Shown here: one piece after another, positions 51,156 through 59,247 of the stretch | Layout of the letters: each line of letters starts with the position of its first letter | Position numbering within the stretch: position 1 is the first letter of the stretch | Assembly: GCA_965662545.1 (NCBI GenBank) | Contig: CBFIHZ010000021.1 | Location: 8,455 to 72,454, forward strand | Length of the DNA: 64,000 nucleotides | Origin: CPC320 sp002684375 | GTDB taxonomy: Bacteria > Pseudomonadota > Alphaproteobacteria > Rhodobacterales > Rhodobacteraceae | Direction: 5' to 3' | The notes under the pieces: generated by a model | Told to the model about the DNA's origin: nothing | The model's input: only the letters and a program-made list of their open reading frames with translations | The model's database searches: none | Position numbers and translations under genes: made by a program

Positions 51156-51368
51156 TTATCCTCCATTGCCGCGCAGCCAGACAAACAACACGATAAAGAC
51201 CACTGCAATAAACTGCGCAATGATCCGCCATCGCATCATCTTATTAGAATATTTATGAGCAAATTCGCCGCCCTTGCCAAAACTGCCGATACCAAACATC
51301 AAAATGCCCAAGACGCCGAGCAATGCCAGCACGATAAGATAGAACAGAGGATCGTCTTTCATTGACAT
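51156..51368 (-). CDS. HIG1-domain twin-transmembrane protein
   Basis: 70 aa with two membrane helices (PLFYLIVLALLGVLGILMFGI and WRIIAQFIAVVFIVLFVWL) joined by a basic loop, the HIG1/twin-TM pattern. Related eukaryotic proteins help assemble respiratory complexes; here the role is unknown. It lies 3 bp upstream of the adenosyltransferase gene. Confidence 0.82.
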   Translation of the reverse strand: MSMKDDPLFYLIVLALLGVLGILMFGIGSFGKGGEFAHKYSNKMMRWRIIAQFIAVVFIVLFVWLRGNGG

Positions 51369-51433
51369 TGTCCTTTTTATGCCCCTTTGGCATGTAGTCG
51401 CTCAGACGCGAAAAGCGAACAGCTATTATCTGT

Positions 51434-52267
51434 CTAGCCTTTTGCCAAGATCCAATCGAGGGCTTTCGTGGGTAAAATTCGTTTCAAACCAGACATTATA
51501 TAAGTCGGTGTCGTGACAAAATAGCGCGGTTTCGGCTTGGGGCTTTCCAGCGCATTGATCAATTTCTGGGTCACCGCCGAAGCCGGAAGTTCAAAACGGT
51601 CTTTGCCGCGCTTCTCGTACAGGCGTTTAATCAGTGTTGAGCGATATTCGTCTGCGCGGACCGAATTTTCCCAATCGATCCACTTCTCAAAGGCCACCAC
51701 GGCGTTTTGACGTATCTGAGACGTCACCGGCCCTGGCTCGATCAGCACGATGTGAATACCCGTACCGCGCATTTCGAGGCGCAGGGTATCGGTCAGACCC
51801 TCTATCGCAAATTTTGATGCATTGTAGGCGCTGCGCCAGGGTGCAACGACCAAACCCAGCACTGAAGAGCAGTTGACGATCCGCCCCGCCCCTTGGGCCC
51901 GCATCACGGGGATCACTTGCCGCGTCAGATCATGCCAACCAAAGACGTTGGTCTCAAACAACTCGCGCAGGCCTGCGCGGGGCAAATCCTCGGCGGCGCC
52001 AGGTAGCGCATAGGCGCCATTGTTGAAAAGGGCATCCAAGGTTCCACCCGTTGCGTCGAGAACCTGTGCCAGAGCTGTGCTTACTGAGGTCTCGTCGGCG
52101 TAATCGAGCACAAAACTCTCCAGGCCTTCTTGGCGCAGCCGTGCGCAGTCAGTTTCTTGGCGGCAGGTTGCAAATACCCGCCATCCCCGTGCGGCCAGCC
52201 CATGGGCGGCGTCATAGCCGATGCCTGATGAACAACCGGTGATCAAGATTGATTTTTTGGAGGTCAT
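51434..52267 (-). CDS. Short-chain dehydrogenase/reductase
   Basis: 277 aa. The Rossmann nucleotide motif is ITGCSSGIGYDAA (TGxxxGxG) at about 9-21, NNGAYALPG follows at 82-90, and the catalytic Tyr-x3-Lys is YNASKFAIEGL, with Ser in VNCSSVLG. The C-terminal tail ends in TKALDWILAKG. It resembles SDR enzymes of unknown substrate in Roseobacters. It is divergent from parC. Confidence 0.92.
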   Translation of the reverse strand: MTSKKSILITGCSSGIGYDAAHGLAARGWRVFATCRQETDCARLRQEGLESFVLDYADETSVSTALAQVLDATGGTLDALFNNGAYALPGAAEDLPRAGLRELFETNVFGWHDLTRQVIPVMRAQGAGRIVNCSSVLGLVVAPWRSAYNASKFAIEGLTDTLRLEMRGTGIHIVLIEPGPVTSQIRQNAVVAFEKWIDWENSVRADEYRSTLIKRLYEKRGKDRFELPASAVTQKLINALESPKPKPRYFVTTPTYIMSGLKRILPTKALDWILAKG

Positions 52268-52402
52268 AAGAGCCTGCCCTTTTGCCTGTTTGCCTTTGGT
52301 GACGGTGAATTTTTCATCCAGTCTGCCTTTGATAAAATAAAATCACTGATTTTTTAAGTCAGTTGCTTTACCCCTGCGCGGGGTGGGTCTATCACGGCTG
52401 CT

Positions 52403-54715
52403 ATGAACACACCTGTTGATACCCCCGTTTCAGCCTTTGCTGTCACCTCTGAGCCGCTGCGTCGTGCGATTGGAGATCGTTATCTGACCTATGCGCTGAG
52501 CACAATCATGCACCGCGCGTTGCCAGATGCGCGCGATGGTCTCAAACCGGTTCACCGTCGGATTCTTTATGCCATGCGTGAATTGCGTCTGGCCTCTGGG
52601 GGGGGCTTTCGCAAATCTGCTAAGATCAGTGGCGATGTGATGGGCAATTACCACCCCCATGGCGATGCGGCGATCTATGACGCGATGGCGCGTTTGGCGC
52701 AGGATTTCAACGTCCGCTATCCGTTGGTCGACGGGCAGGGCAACTTTGGCAATATTGACGGCGATAATCCTGCTGCCAGCCGGTATACCGAGGCGCGCAT
52801 GACAGCCGTTGCAGAAGCCCTGCTTGAGGGGTTGGCTGAGGATGCGGTGGATTTCCGGGAAAATTACGATGGCACGCTGAGCGAGCCGGCGGTGCTGCCG
52901 GCGCGTTTCCCCAATCTGCTGGCCAATGGATCATCCGGGATCGCCGTGGGCATGGCAACCAATATTCCGCCCCATAATATCGCCGAACTGTGCGATGCTT
53001 GCTTGCATTTGATTAAAGTGCCGGATGCACGCGATGATACCTTGCTGAATTTTGTGAAGGGTCCCGACTTTCCCACGGGTGGGGTGATCGTGGAAAGTGC
53101 CGAGAGTATGGCACAGGCTTACCGCACCGGGCGCGGTGGTTTCCGGTTGCGCAGTCTTTGGCAGGTTGAAGATCTGGGGCGCGGGCAATGGCAAATTGTG
53201 ATCACCGAGATACCCTATCAGGTGCAAAAATCTAAGCTGATCGAAAAAATTGCCGAGTTGATCCAAACCAAGAAAGTGCCAATCCTAGACGATGTACGCG
53301 ACGAGAGTGCCGAAGACATTCGCATGGTGTTGGTACCGCGCAGTAAAAATGTCGATCCCGAAGTATTAATGGGCATGATGTTTCGCAACTCTGATCTCGA
53401 GGTGCGGTTTTCGTTGAATATGAACGTGCTGATTGACGGGCTGACCCCGAAAGTCTGCAGTATGAAAGAGGTTTTGCGCGCCTTCCTTGATCATCGGCGC
53501 GAGGTTCTGCTGCGTCGCAGCCAGCACCGTATGGATAAGATAGACCACCGTCTTGAAGTATTGGAAGGCTTTATCATTGCCTTTGCACATCTTGATCGGG
53601 TGATCGATATCATCCGCTATGATGAAGAGCCGAAAGCAGCTTTGATGCGCGAAGATTGGTCCGTGTCTCATCCTAGAGCGCAGGCCGAGGCCGACTATGT
53701 CACACCCGGCCCAGCGCATGGGTTGGGACCATTTCTAAGCGAAGTTCAGGCCGAGGCCATCCTAAATATGAGGCTGCGTAGTTTGCGGCGTTTGGAAGAG
53801 TTGGAATTGATCCGTGAACGTGATGCATTGGCCCAAGAGCGCATAGGTCTTGTGGATCTTTTGGCAGGCGAAGACTTGCAGTGGCGCAAGATTTCCGAAC
53901 AGTTGAAAGAGACCAAGAAAACCTTTGGCAAAGATTATGTCGGGGGCGCGCGGCGCAGTCAGTTTGCCGAAGCTGGTGTGGTTGAAGAGGTGCCGCTTGA
54001 GGCAATGATCGACCGCGAACCGATCACGCTTGTCTGCTCAAAAATGGGTTGGATCCGTGCGATGACCGGACATATTGATCTGACCCGTGAATTGAAGTTC
54101 AAAGACGGTGACGGGGCGCAATGGATTTTTCATGCCGAAACCACGGACCGGATTTTGGTACTGGGCAGCAACGGTCGCTTTTATACCGTTCTGGGGGCCA
54201 ACCTTCCGGGGGGACGCGGCATGGGAGAGCCGCTCAGACTGATGGTTGATCTGCCCAATGAGGCGGAAATTATTGATATTTTCATCCATAAACCGGGTCG
54301 TAAATTACTTGTGGCCTCTTCGGCAGGGGATGGGTTTATCGTGCCCGAGGATGAGGTGGTGGCCCAGACCCGTAGCGGCAAACAAGTGCTGAATGTGCGC
54401 GGTGATGCGCGGGCCAAGATCTGTAAGCCGGTGCTGGGAGACAGTGTTGCAGTGGTGGGTGAAAACCGGAAAGTCTTGGTGTTTGAGCTTGCCGAATTGC
54501 CAGAATTGGGCCGCGGGAAAGGCGTGCGGTTGCAAAAGTACAAGGACGGTGGCCTGTCGGATGCGATCACGTTTAATGTGTCCGAGGGACTGAGTTGGTT
54601 GGATCCGGCGGGGCGCACCCGTAGTGAACTGGATTTGTCAGAATGGAGTGCAAAGCGCGCAAGCGCCGGTCGCATGGCCCCGCGCGGGTTTCCGAGAGAT
54701 AATAAATTTACCTGA
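52403..54715 (+). CDS. parC: DNA topoisomerase IV subunit A
   Basis: 770 aa. Catalytic Tyr128 is in AASRYTEARM. The quinolone-determining region GNYHPHGDAAIYDAM carries Ala at the position equal to E. coli Ser80 and Asp at the Glu84 position. The C-terminal part (about 500-740) has the beta-pinwheel repeats of ParC. It decatenates daughter chromosomes with ParE, not in the window. ATG is used, and the gene ends in a hairpin terminator. Confidence 0.95.
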   Translation: MNTPVDTPVSAFAVTSEPLRRAIGDRYLTYALSTIMHRALPDARDGLKPVHRRILYAMRELRLASGGGFRKSAKISGDVMGNYHPHGDAAIYDAMARLAQDFNVRYPLVDGQGNFGNIDGDNPAASRYTEARMTAVAEALLEGLAEDAVDFRENYDGTLSEPAVLPARFPNLLANGSSGIAVGMATNIPPHNIAELCDACLHLIKVPDARDDTLLNFVKGPDFPTGGVIVESAESMAQAYRTGRGGFRLRSLWQVEDLGRGQWQIVITEIPYQVQKSKLIEKIAELIQTKKVPILDDVRDESAEDIRMVLVPRSKNVDPEVLMGMMFRNSDLEVRFSLNMNVLIDGLTPKVCSMKEVLRAFLDHRREVLLRRSQHRMDKIDHRLEVLEGFIIAFAHLDRVIDIIRYDEEPKAALMREDWSVSHPRAQAEADYVTPGPAHGLGPFLSEVQAEAILNMRLRSLRRLEELELIRERDALAQERIGLVDLLAGEDLQWRKISEQLKETKKTFGKDYVGGARRSQFAEAGVVEEVPLEAMIDREPITLVCSKMGWIRAMTGHIDLTRELKFKDGDGAQWIFHAETTDRILVLGSNGRFYTVLGANLPGGRGMGEPLRLMVDLPNEAEIIDIFIHKPGRKLLVASSAGDGFIVPEDEVVAQTRSGKQVLNVRGDARAKICKPVLGDSVAVVGENRKVLVFELAELPELGRGKGVRLQKYKDGGLSDAITFNVSEGLSWLDPAGRTRSELDLSEWSAKRASAGRMAPRGFPRDNKFT

Positions 54716-54729
54716 ACCCTCAGGTTTTT
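54710..54729 (+). terminator. Terminator of parC
   Basis: ACCTGA (54710-54715) pairs with TCAGGT (54720-54725) around a 4-nt loop, followed by TTTT. The stem overlaps the stop codon. It is short, so moderate strength is expected. Confidence 0.65.
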
Positions 54730-54813
54730 CGCGCCCGTCGTGTGACGGATGATTATGATATAGGCCCGCTATATTTTTGGGCTTGAAACGACATATTTTT
54801 ATAAAGGAATTCG

Positions 54814-55374
54814 ATGTTGCGCTATTTTTTTATGCTGGCCTGTCTGTGCATTTTTACCGCCTGTGAAAGGGCCTCGGAACTGACCAAATCACCCGACCCC
54901 TTAGGAGATTTTTCGCTGGGTTATTCCGTTGTTGTGGCCCCGCATCCAGTTGCCGGCCCGATGTCGCGCCCTGCCTCCGATGATGAGTGGATTGCAGCCG
55001 TGAAAAAGGCTTTGGACCAACGGTTTGAACGATATGAGGGCGACAAGCTATATCACATCGCGGTCAGCGTGGATGGCTTTATGCTGGCCAAACCCGGGAT
55101 ACCTGTTTTGTTATCTCCAAAGTCGGCCCTTATTTTAAACGCTACGATTTGGGATGATGCGGCGGGTGTGAAGTTGAACGACAAGCCGCATCAGATCGCG
55201 GTAATCGAATCGCTAACGACAAAAACCTTGATCGGATCGGGGCTGACAATGAGCCGGCGCGCACAATTGGAAAACTTGTCGCGGAATGCTGCGCTGTCGG
55301 TCGAACGTTGGATGACCAGTATGATGGTTGAGAAACGCTGGTTTGGTGGCGTGTCAAAGAGTGCGGAGCGATGA
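54814..55374 (+). CDS. Putative lipoprotein of unknown function
   Basis: 186 aa. A lipoprotein signal of about 17 residues ends with FTAC (Cys17). The mature protein contains SVVVAPHPVAGPMSRPASDDEW, then a compact alpha/beta region (LYHIAVSVDGFMLAKPGIPVL, LILNATIWDDAAG) and a C-terminal SVERWMTSMMV. I cannot assign a family with confidence. It has its own AT-rich upstream region after the parC terminator. Confidence 0.72.
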   Translation: MLRYFFMLACLCIFTACERASELTKSPDPLGDFSLGYSVVVAPHPVAGPMSRPASDDEWIAAVKKALDQRFERYEGDKLYHIAVSVDGFMLAKPGIPVLLSPKSALILNATIWDDAAGVKLNDKPHQIAVIESLTTKTLIGSGLTMSRRAQLENLSRNAALSVERWMTSMMVEKRWFGGVSKSAER

Positions 55375-55484
55375 CACCGGGCGTGTTACCGGATCAAGCT
55401 ACCCTTAAATTTGGTGAGCATGGCTCAGTATCCAATGTATCGGGCCGCTTGCTTTGGAAAACTGAAACTGGTGGCCTTGCGCTC

Positions 55485-55515
55485 TTGGGTGGGTTCACAA
55501 ATATTTTGATATAAT
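55485..55515 (+). promoter_or_regulatory. Candidate promoter for tRNA-Trp
   Basis: TTGGGT (55485-55490) and a perfect TATAAT (55510-55515), spaced 19 bp, lie about 50 bp upstream of tRNA-Trp in an otherwise gene-free 189-bp region. The -10 is perfect; the spacing is slightly long and the -35 is degenerate. Confidence 0.5.
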
Positions 55516-55563
55516 AGCCCCTTGATTTACCCACGGTGGCGCAGTAGTCAACACACTGGATCT

Positions 55564-55639
55564 AGGGGTATAGCTCAGTTGGTAGAGCGACGGTCTCCAA
55601 AACCGTAGGTCTGGAGTTCGAGTCTCCATGCCCCTGCCA
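55564..55639 (+). tRNA. tRNA-Trp (anticodon CCA)
   Basis: 76 nt with CCA encoded. The acceptor stem AGGGGTA pairs with TGCCCCT (one T-G pair), the D arm is GCTC/GAGC, the anticodon stem ACGGT/ACCGT closes the loop CTCCAAA (anticodon CCA), and the T arm is TGGAG/CTCCA with loop TTCGAGT. All arms close. In many Alphaproteobacteria secE and nusG follow this tRNA, but not here. Confidence 0.97.
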
Positions 55640-56432
55640 TTGTTTTTAAGGGCTTTTTAGCCATTCAAAGCGCAAAAATTGTACTGATTTAATCTGCACT
55701 GAATAATGACCAATGCCGAGCTTCGTATGAATTGGTCAGCAAAGACATGCGATGGGTCCTCGGATGTCGGCGCAAAAACTGCCGAAATTAAACCAGAATT
55801 GTCTTGAGAATGCCGAAGTTCCAAAATTGTTTTGGAAAGTTTACTTTCCGAACGAAGAGGTATTTTGAGAGCCTAAAAGTCCGCTTTCCAGATGCGTTTT
55901 TGACCGGGAAACTCTTCTGCACGCTTACTGAAGCCCGAACCCTAATCGAACGATCTTGCCATCATGACGACATTGCCAGACCTCACAGTGTATTTGAGTA
56001 ACGTCCTCGAATGCCGGAAAGTAGCATACCGAGATACCAAAAACCCACTATGTAGACAGGTCTCGCTCACATCGTCAAATGGGGTCGTGTCAGTTTTGGA
56101 TCTGTGTTCACAAAAAATTAAAAACCCCTTGCAAACCGATTTTTGACCAGTCTTCCCGGTAATCTGCGTCAAAGTCGACGACTGCTCCGGTCTTCCTCAA
56201 GTTCGTCAATAACGTTTTCAATTCACTGGAATATATTTGAATTAGAGATTGTATTTCGCCGGACTATTTCGCGGGATTGATAGAAAAAAGGGATTGTGGC
56301 CGTCTTTTTGAATTGGCCATGCGTCGGCTTATTTGAGTGTTCTTGAGCCCAGAGCGGCAGAAGGCAGGCCATAAAATTAAAATCGCCTGGTGAATAACGC
56401 ACCAAAGACAAATACAATAGCAGGGCTTTTTA
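55640..56432. other. 793-bp region between two tRNA genes, with transposase fossil
   Basis: No intact gene. The left half (55726-56019) carries broken pieces of an IS3-type transposase, given as a separate feature. The right half (56030-56432) is AT-rich and shows nothing I recognise. Confidence 0.6.
55726..56019 (+). mobile_element. Fossil of an IS3-family transposase (C-terminal integrase part)
   Basis: Fragments in different frames line up with the end of IS3/IS407-type OrfB. Frame 2 reads YELVSK, then AKTCDGSSDVGAKTAEIKP with the VGAKT-x-x-I-x-P motif, then a TGA where PWENG would put Trp (55805-55807). After a frame change, 55861 onwards reads YFESLKVRF, then FLTGKLFCTLTEARTLIE and DDIARPHSVFE, matching YxESFNxxxRDELLNGE...RPHSSLG. 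TAA at 55999 replaces the Tyr of GYRPP, after which RPRMPE continues the family ending. At least two stops and one shift make it inactive. No terminal inverted repeats were found. Confidence 0.68.
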
Positions 56433-56507
56433 TGGTGCTGCAGGGGAGGATTGAACTCCCGACCTCGTCATTACCAATGACGCGCTCTACCACTGAGCTA
56501 CTGCAGC
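56433..56507 (-). tRNA. tRNA-Thr (anticodon GGT)
   Basis: 75 nt with CCA encoded. On the minus strand: acceptor GCTGCAG with CTGCAGC, D arm GCTC/GAGC, anticodon stem CGTCA/TGACG around TTGGTAA (anticodon GGT), T arm GGGAG/CTCCC with loop TTCAATC. All arms pair perfectly. Confidence 0.97.
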
Positions 56508-56605
56508 CTGATGCACGATAAAGGCGCAGGCGGTGATTAGATGTAATTGCTCTACGGTGCAAGCGTAATCTGGACGCGTTTTGTGATCTGCTATATAACG
56601 CGCGC

Positions 56606-56743
56606 ATGAGCGAGAAGAAACGACAACAACCGCCTTCCAAAGAGCCGGACCGCGACGCCCGCCTTAAGGCGGCGCTCAAAGCCAATATGGCCAAGCGCAA
56701 AGCCCAAGCAAAAGCGCGCAAAGAAAACGAGCAAGAAGAGTAA
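56606..56743 (+). CDS. 45-aa highly basic small protein upstream of murA
   Basis: The frame from ATG 56606 to TAA 56743 encodes 45 residues rich in Lys, Arg, Ala, Gln and Glu (about a third Lys/Arg), with MSEKKRQQPPSKEPDRDARL as the first 20. It reads as a single amphipathic charged helix with a Pro-containing start. It is 12 bp upstream of murA on the same strand, so probably cotranscribed. I believe similar small ORFs precede murA in related genomes, but cannot check. No function assigned. Confidence 0.6.
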   Translation: MSEKKRQQPPSKEPDRDARLKAALKANMAKRKAQAKARKENEQEE

Positions 56744-56755
56744 AAGGCAGGTTAC

Positions 56756-58024
56756 ATGGATTCGATTGTTGTCAGCGGCGGCGGTCCGCTGCAGGGAAAA
56801 GTGCAAATCTCTGGCGCTAAAAATACCTGTCTGAAATTGATGTCAGCGGCACTGCTGACGGATGAACCTCTGACATTGACGAATGTGCCGCGTTTGTCAG
56901 ATATCAAAACGCTGAGTAGTTTACTCGAATCGCACGGGTGCGAAGTTGTTTTGTTACAAGACGGCCGCGTGATGGCGCTCAGCGCAAGTGAAATCACAAA
57001 TCGCAAAGCCGACTATGAAATTGTGCGTAAATTACGCGCCTCGTTTAACGTGCTGGGGCCTTTATTGGCCCGCGAAGGCGAGGCGATTGTGTCCCTTCCC
57101 GGCGGATGCGCTATTGGCGCCCGCAAGGTCGATTTGCACATGCAGGCGATGGAAAAGCTTGGCGCCAAGATCGAGCTTGAGGGCGGCTATGTCCACGCCA
57201 CTGCGCCAAACGGACTGACCGGCGCAGTGATCGACTTTCCGTTTGTTTCGGTCGGTGCCACCGAAAACGCCCTGACGGCGGCGACATTGGCCAAAGGAAC
57301 GACCGTGATCAAAAACGCGGCACGTGAACCTGACACCGTGGATCTGGCCAAATGTTTGGTGGCAATGGGCGCAAAGATCAGCGGTGCTGGTACCTCAGAG
57401 ATTACCGTCGAAGGCGTCAATCGATTGCACGGGGCGACCCATGAGGTGATTGTCGACCGAATCGAACTGGGGACGTTCATGATTGCGCCCGCGCTCTGTG
57501 GTGGCGAAATTGAACTATTGGGTGGACGGCTTGATTTGATTGGCGCCTTTGTTGAAAAACTTGACGCCGCCGGGGTCGACGTGTGGGAAACCAAAGGTGG
57601 TCTGTCGGTCAGGCGGCGTGCAGATTACATTTCAGCCGTTGATGTTACAACCGCACCATTCCCCGGATACCCCACCGACCTGCAGGCGCAATTCATGGCC
57701 TTGATGTGTACCGCAAATGGCAAAAGTGTGTTGGAGGAGACAATTTTTGAAAACCGTTTCATGCACGCGCCCGAACTTGTGCGTATGGGCGCAAATATCG
57801 AGGTCGAGGGTGGCGTGGCCCGCGTGACGGGGGTCGATCGGCTCAAGGGGGCTCCGGTGATGGCGACCGATCTGCGGGCTTCGGTGTCGCTGATTCTGGC
57901 CGGTTTGGCGGCCGAAGGCGAGACTATGGTCAATCGGGTCTATCATCTGGATCGTGGCTATGAACGGATTGAGGAAAAACTTGGCAATCTTGGGGCAAAC
58001 ATTGAACGGGTCTCGGGCGGATGA
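56756..58024 (+). CDS. murA: UDP-N-acetylglucosamine 1-carboxyvinyltransferase MurA
   Basis: 422 aa. It starts SIVVSGGGPLQGKVQISGAKN with Lys22-Asn23. The catalytic, fosfomycin-reactive Cys118 lies in SLPGGCAIGARKVDLHM. The repeated EPSP-synthase-like fold is complete, ending LDRGYERIEEKLGNLGA. It adds enolpyruvate from PEP to UDP-GlcNAc, the first committed step of peptidoglycan synthesis. Cys at this site predicts fosfomycin sensitivity of the enzyme. It overlaps the next gene by 4 bp. Confidence 0.97.
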   Translation: MDSIVVSGGGPLQGKVQISGAKNTCLKLMSAALLTDEPLTLTNVPRLSDIKTLSSLLESHGCEVVLLQDGRVMALSASEITNRKADYEIVRKLRASFNVLGPLLAREGEAIVSLPGGCAIGARKVDLHMQAMEKLGAKIELEGGYVHATAPNGLTGAVIDFPFVSVGATENALTAATLAKGTTVIKNAAREPDTVDLAKCLVAMGAKISGAGTSEITVEGVNRLHGATHEVIVDRIELGTFMIAPALCGGEIELLGGRLDLIGAFVEKLDAAGVDVWETKGGLSVRRRADYISAVDVTTAPFPGYPTDLQAQFMALMCTANGKSVLEETIFENRFMHAPELVRMGANIEVEGGVARVTGVDRLKGAPVMATDLRASVSLILAGLAAEGETMVNRVYHLDRGYERIEEKLGNLGANIERVSGG

Positions 58025-58500
58025 CGCAGGACGCAACCTTTGAAGATGGCCGCGAGCGCCCGCTGAACCTTGGGGCCTTGGATCAAGATGATCTGCAGGT
58101 GGTATCGACATTGATACAAGATGCTGTATTTCCCGCCTCTGAGATGATCTGGGATGCCAGCCAGCGCCGTTTTGCGATTTTAATCAATCGGTTTCGGTGG
58201 GAGGACAGGTCCCTGAGAGATCAATCAGGCCACGCAGTCGAGCGTGTCCAAACGGTGCTTTCCATTGATAATGTGTTGGGCATCGCGTCGCAGGGCATTG
58301 AGCGTGCGAACAAAGATATGATTTTCTCGGCGCTGTCATTGCAGTTTGAGCCCGAACCGGATGCTGGCGGCACCGTGCTGTTAACGCTTGCGGGGGATGG
58401 GGCAATCAAACTGTCAGTCGAAGCTCTTGAGGTGCGGCTTAAAGATGTAACCCGTCCCTATAGGGCCTTGTCCAAAACGGTTCCCGATCACGGGCAGTAA
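58021..58500 (+). CDS. DUF2948 family protein
   Basis: 159 aa, overlapping the murA stop (ATGA). It has LNLGALDQDDLQVVSTLIQDAVFP near the start and RFAILINRFRWED, followed by VDNVLGI-like strands (SIDNVLGIASQGIER) and ILTLAGDG-like LLTLAGDGAIKLSVE, the DUF2948 pattern. The family is often found between murA and hisD in Rhodobacterales. The function is unknown; cotranscription with murA suggests envelope-linked housekeeping (inference). Confidence 0.85.
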   Translation: MTQDATFEDGRERPLNLGALDQDDLQVVSTLIQDAVFPASEMIWDASQRRFAILINRFRWEDRSLRDQSGHAVERVQTVLSIDNVLGIASQGIERANKDMIFSALSLQFEPEPDAGGTVLLTLAGDGAIKLSVEALEVRLKDVTRPYRALSKTVPDHGQ

Positions 58501-58672
58501 TATATCTCAGCTGTATTTATGGCATGTTCGGCGGGCCTGCCGCCGTTGGATCGCTGGTGAACGTTTTGACCATAGGGGCCATTAGGTCCCGGATAGCTGC
58601 GCTTATTTGCTTGTGATTTAACAAGATAGAATTCACGTCTGTAGTGGGACAGCAGGCCTATTTTTTTAGAGA

Positions 58673-59201
58673 GTGGGTTTTAAAAGGCATATTTTCTCAA
58701 CACTGATATCCCTGCATTCGCTTCTGTTATGTGGTGCGATATTTGGTTATTTCTATGCTTGGATTTGTCCAACCCATTGGGGTCTGGATCAGATCGACCC
58801 TAATATTGCAATTACAGCCATGCAGGCGATGAACGCCTCAGTGCGCAATGTGGTATATGCGCCGGTATTTTTTGCCACGCCTGTGGTCTTGCTGGCCAGT
58901 GCCCTGCTTGCATTTGGCTGTGGCAACCGCCGCGCTGCGTGGTTTTACCATGGCAGGTCTGATTTACGGGTTTGGTGGAATGGCGCTGACCATGGCCATA
59001 AACGTCCCCTTGAACCAAGCCCTTGCGTTGATCGAAACGCCGTTGGCCCCGGCGCAGGCCAGCGCGGTCCGGAGTGCCTACTCCGAGACCTGGCAATTTT
59101 GGAATATCATTCGACCCTGCGCGGCGGCTGTGGCGCTGTTGTTGACCGGGTTGGGTTTGCTAAAGCTGACCCAAACAGGGCGCGACAGTGTAAACGCTTG
59201 A
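58673..59201 (+). pseudogene. DUF1772 (anthrone-oxygenase-like) membrane protein, frameshifted
   Basis: The reading starts at GTG 58673 with membrane helices and reaches GCGNRRAAW near 58940. The homologous continuation is then in another frame: FTMAGLIYGFGGMALTMAINVPLNQALA and the DUF1772 ending YSETWQFWNIIRPCAAAVALLL, here split at ~20 residues each. Removing one T from the TTTT run at 58943-58946 joins both parts as ...RRAAW-FTMAGL.... Without it the first frame runs on to a non-homologous end at 59209. Either a real inactivating mutation or a sequencing error. Function of the family: membrane protein of unclear role. Confidence 0.75.
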
Positions 59202-59247
59202 GGCTCTGAGCACGGGCCGTTATGCAGGCCCCAAAGGAGTGCGCCAG

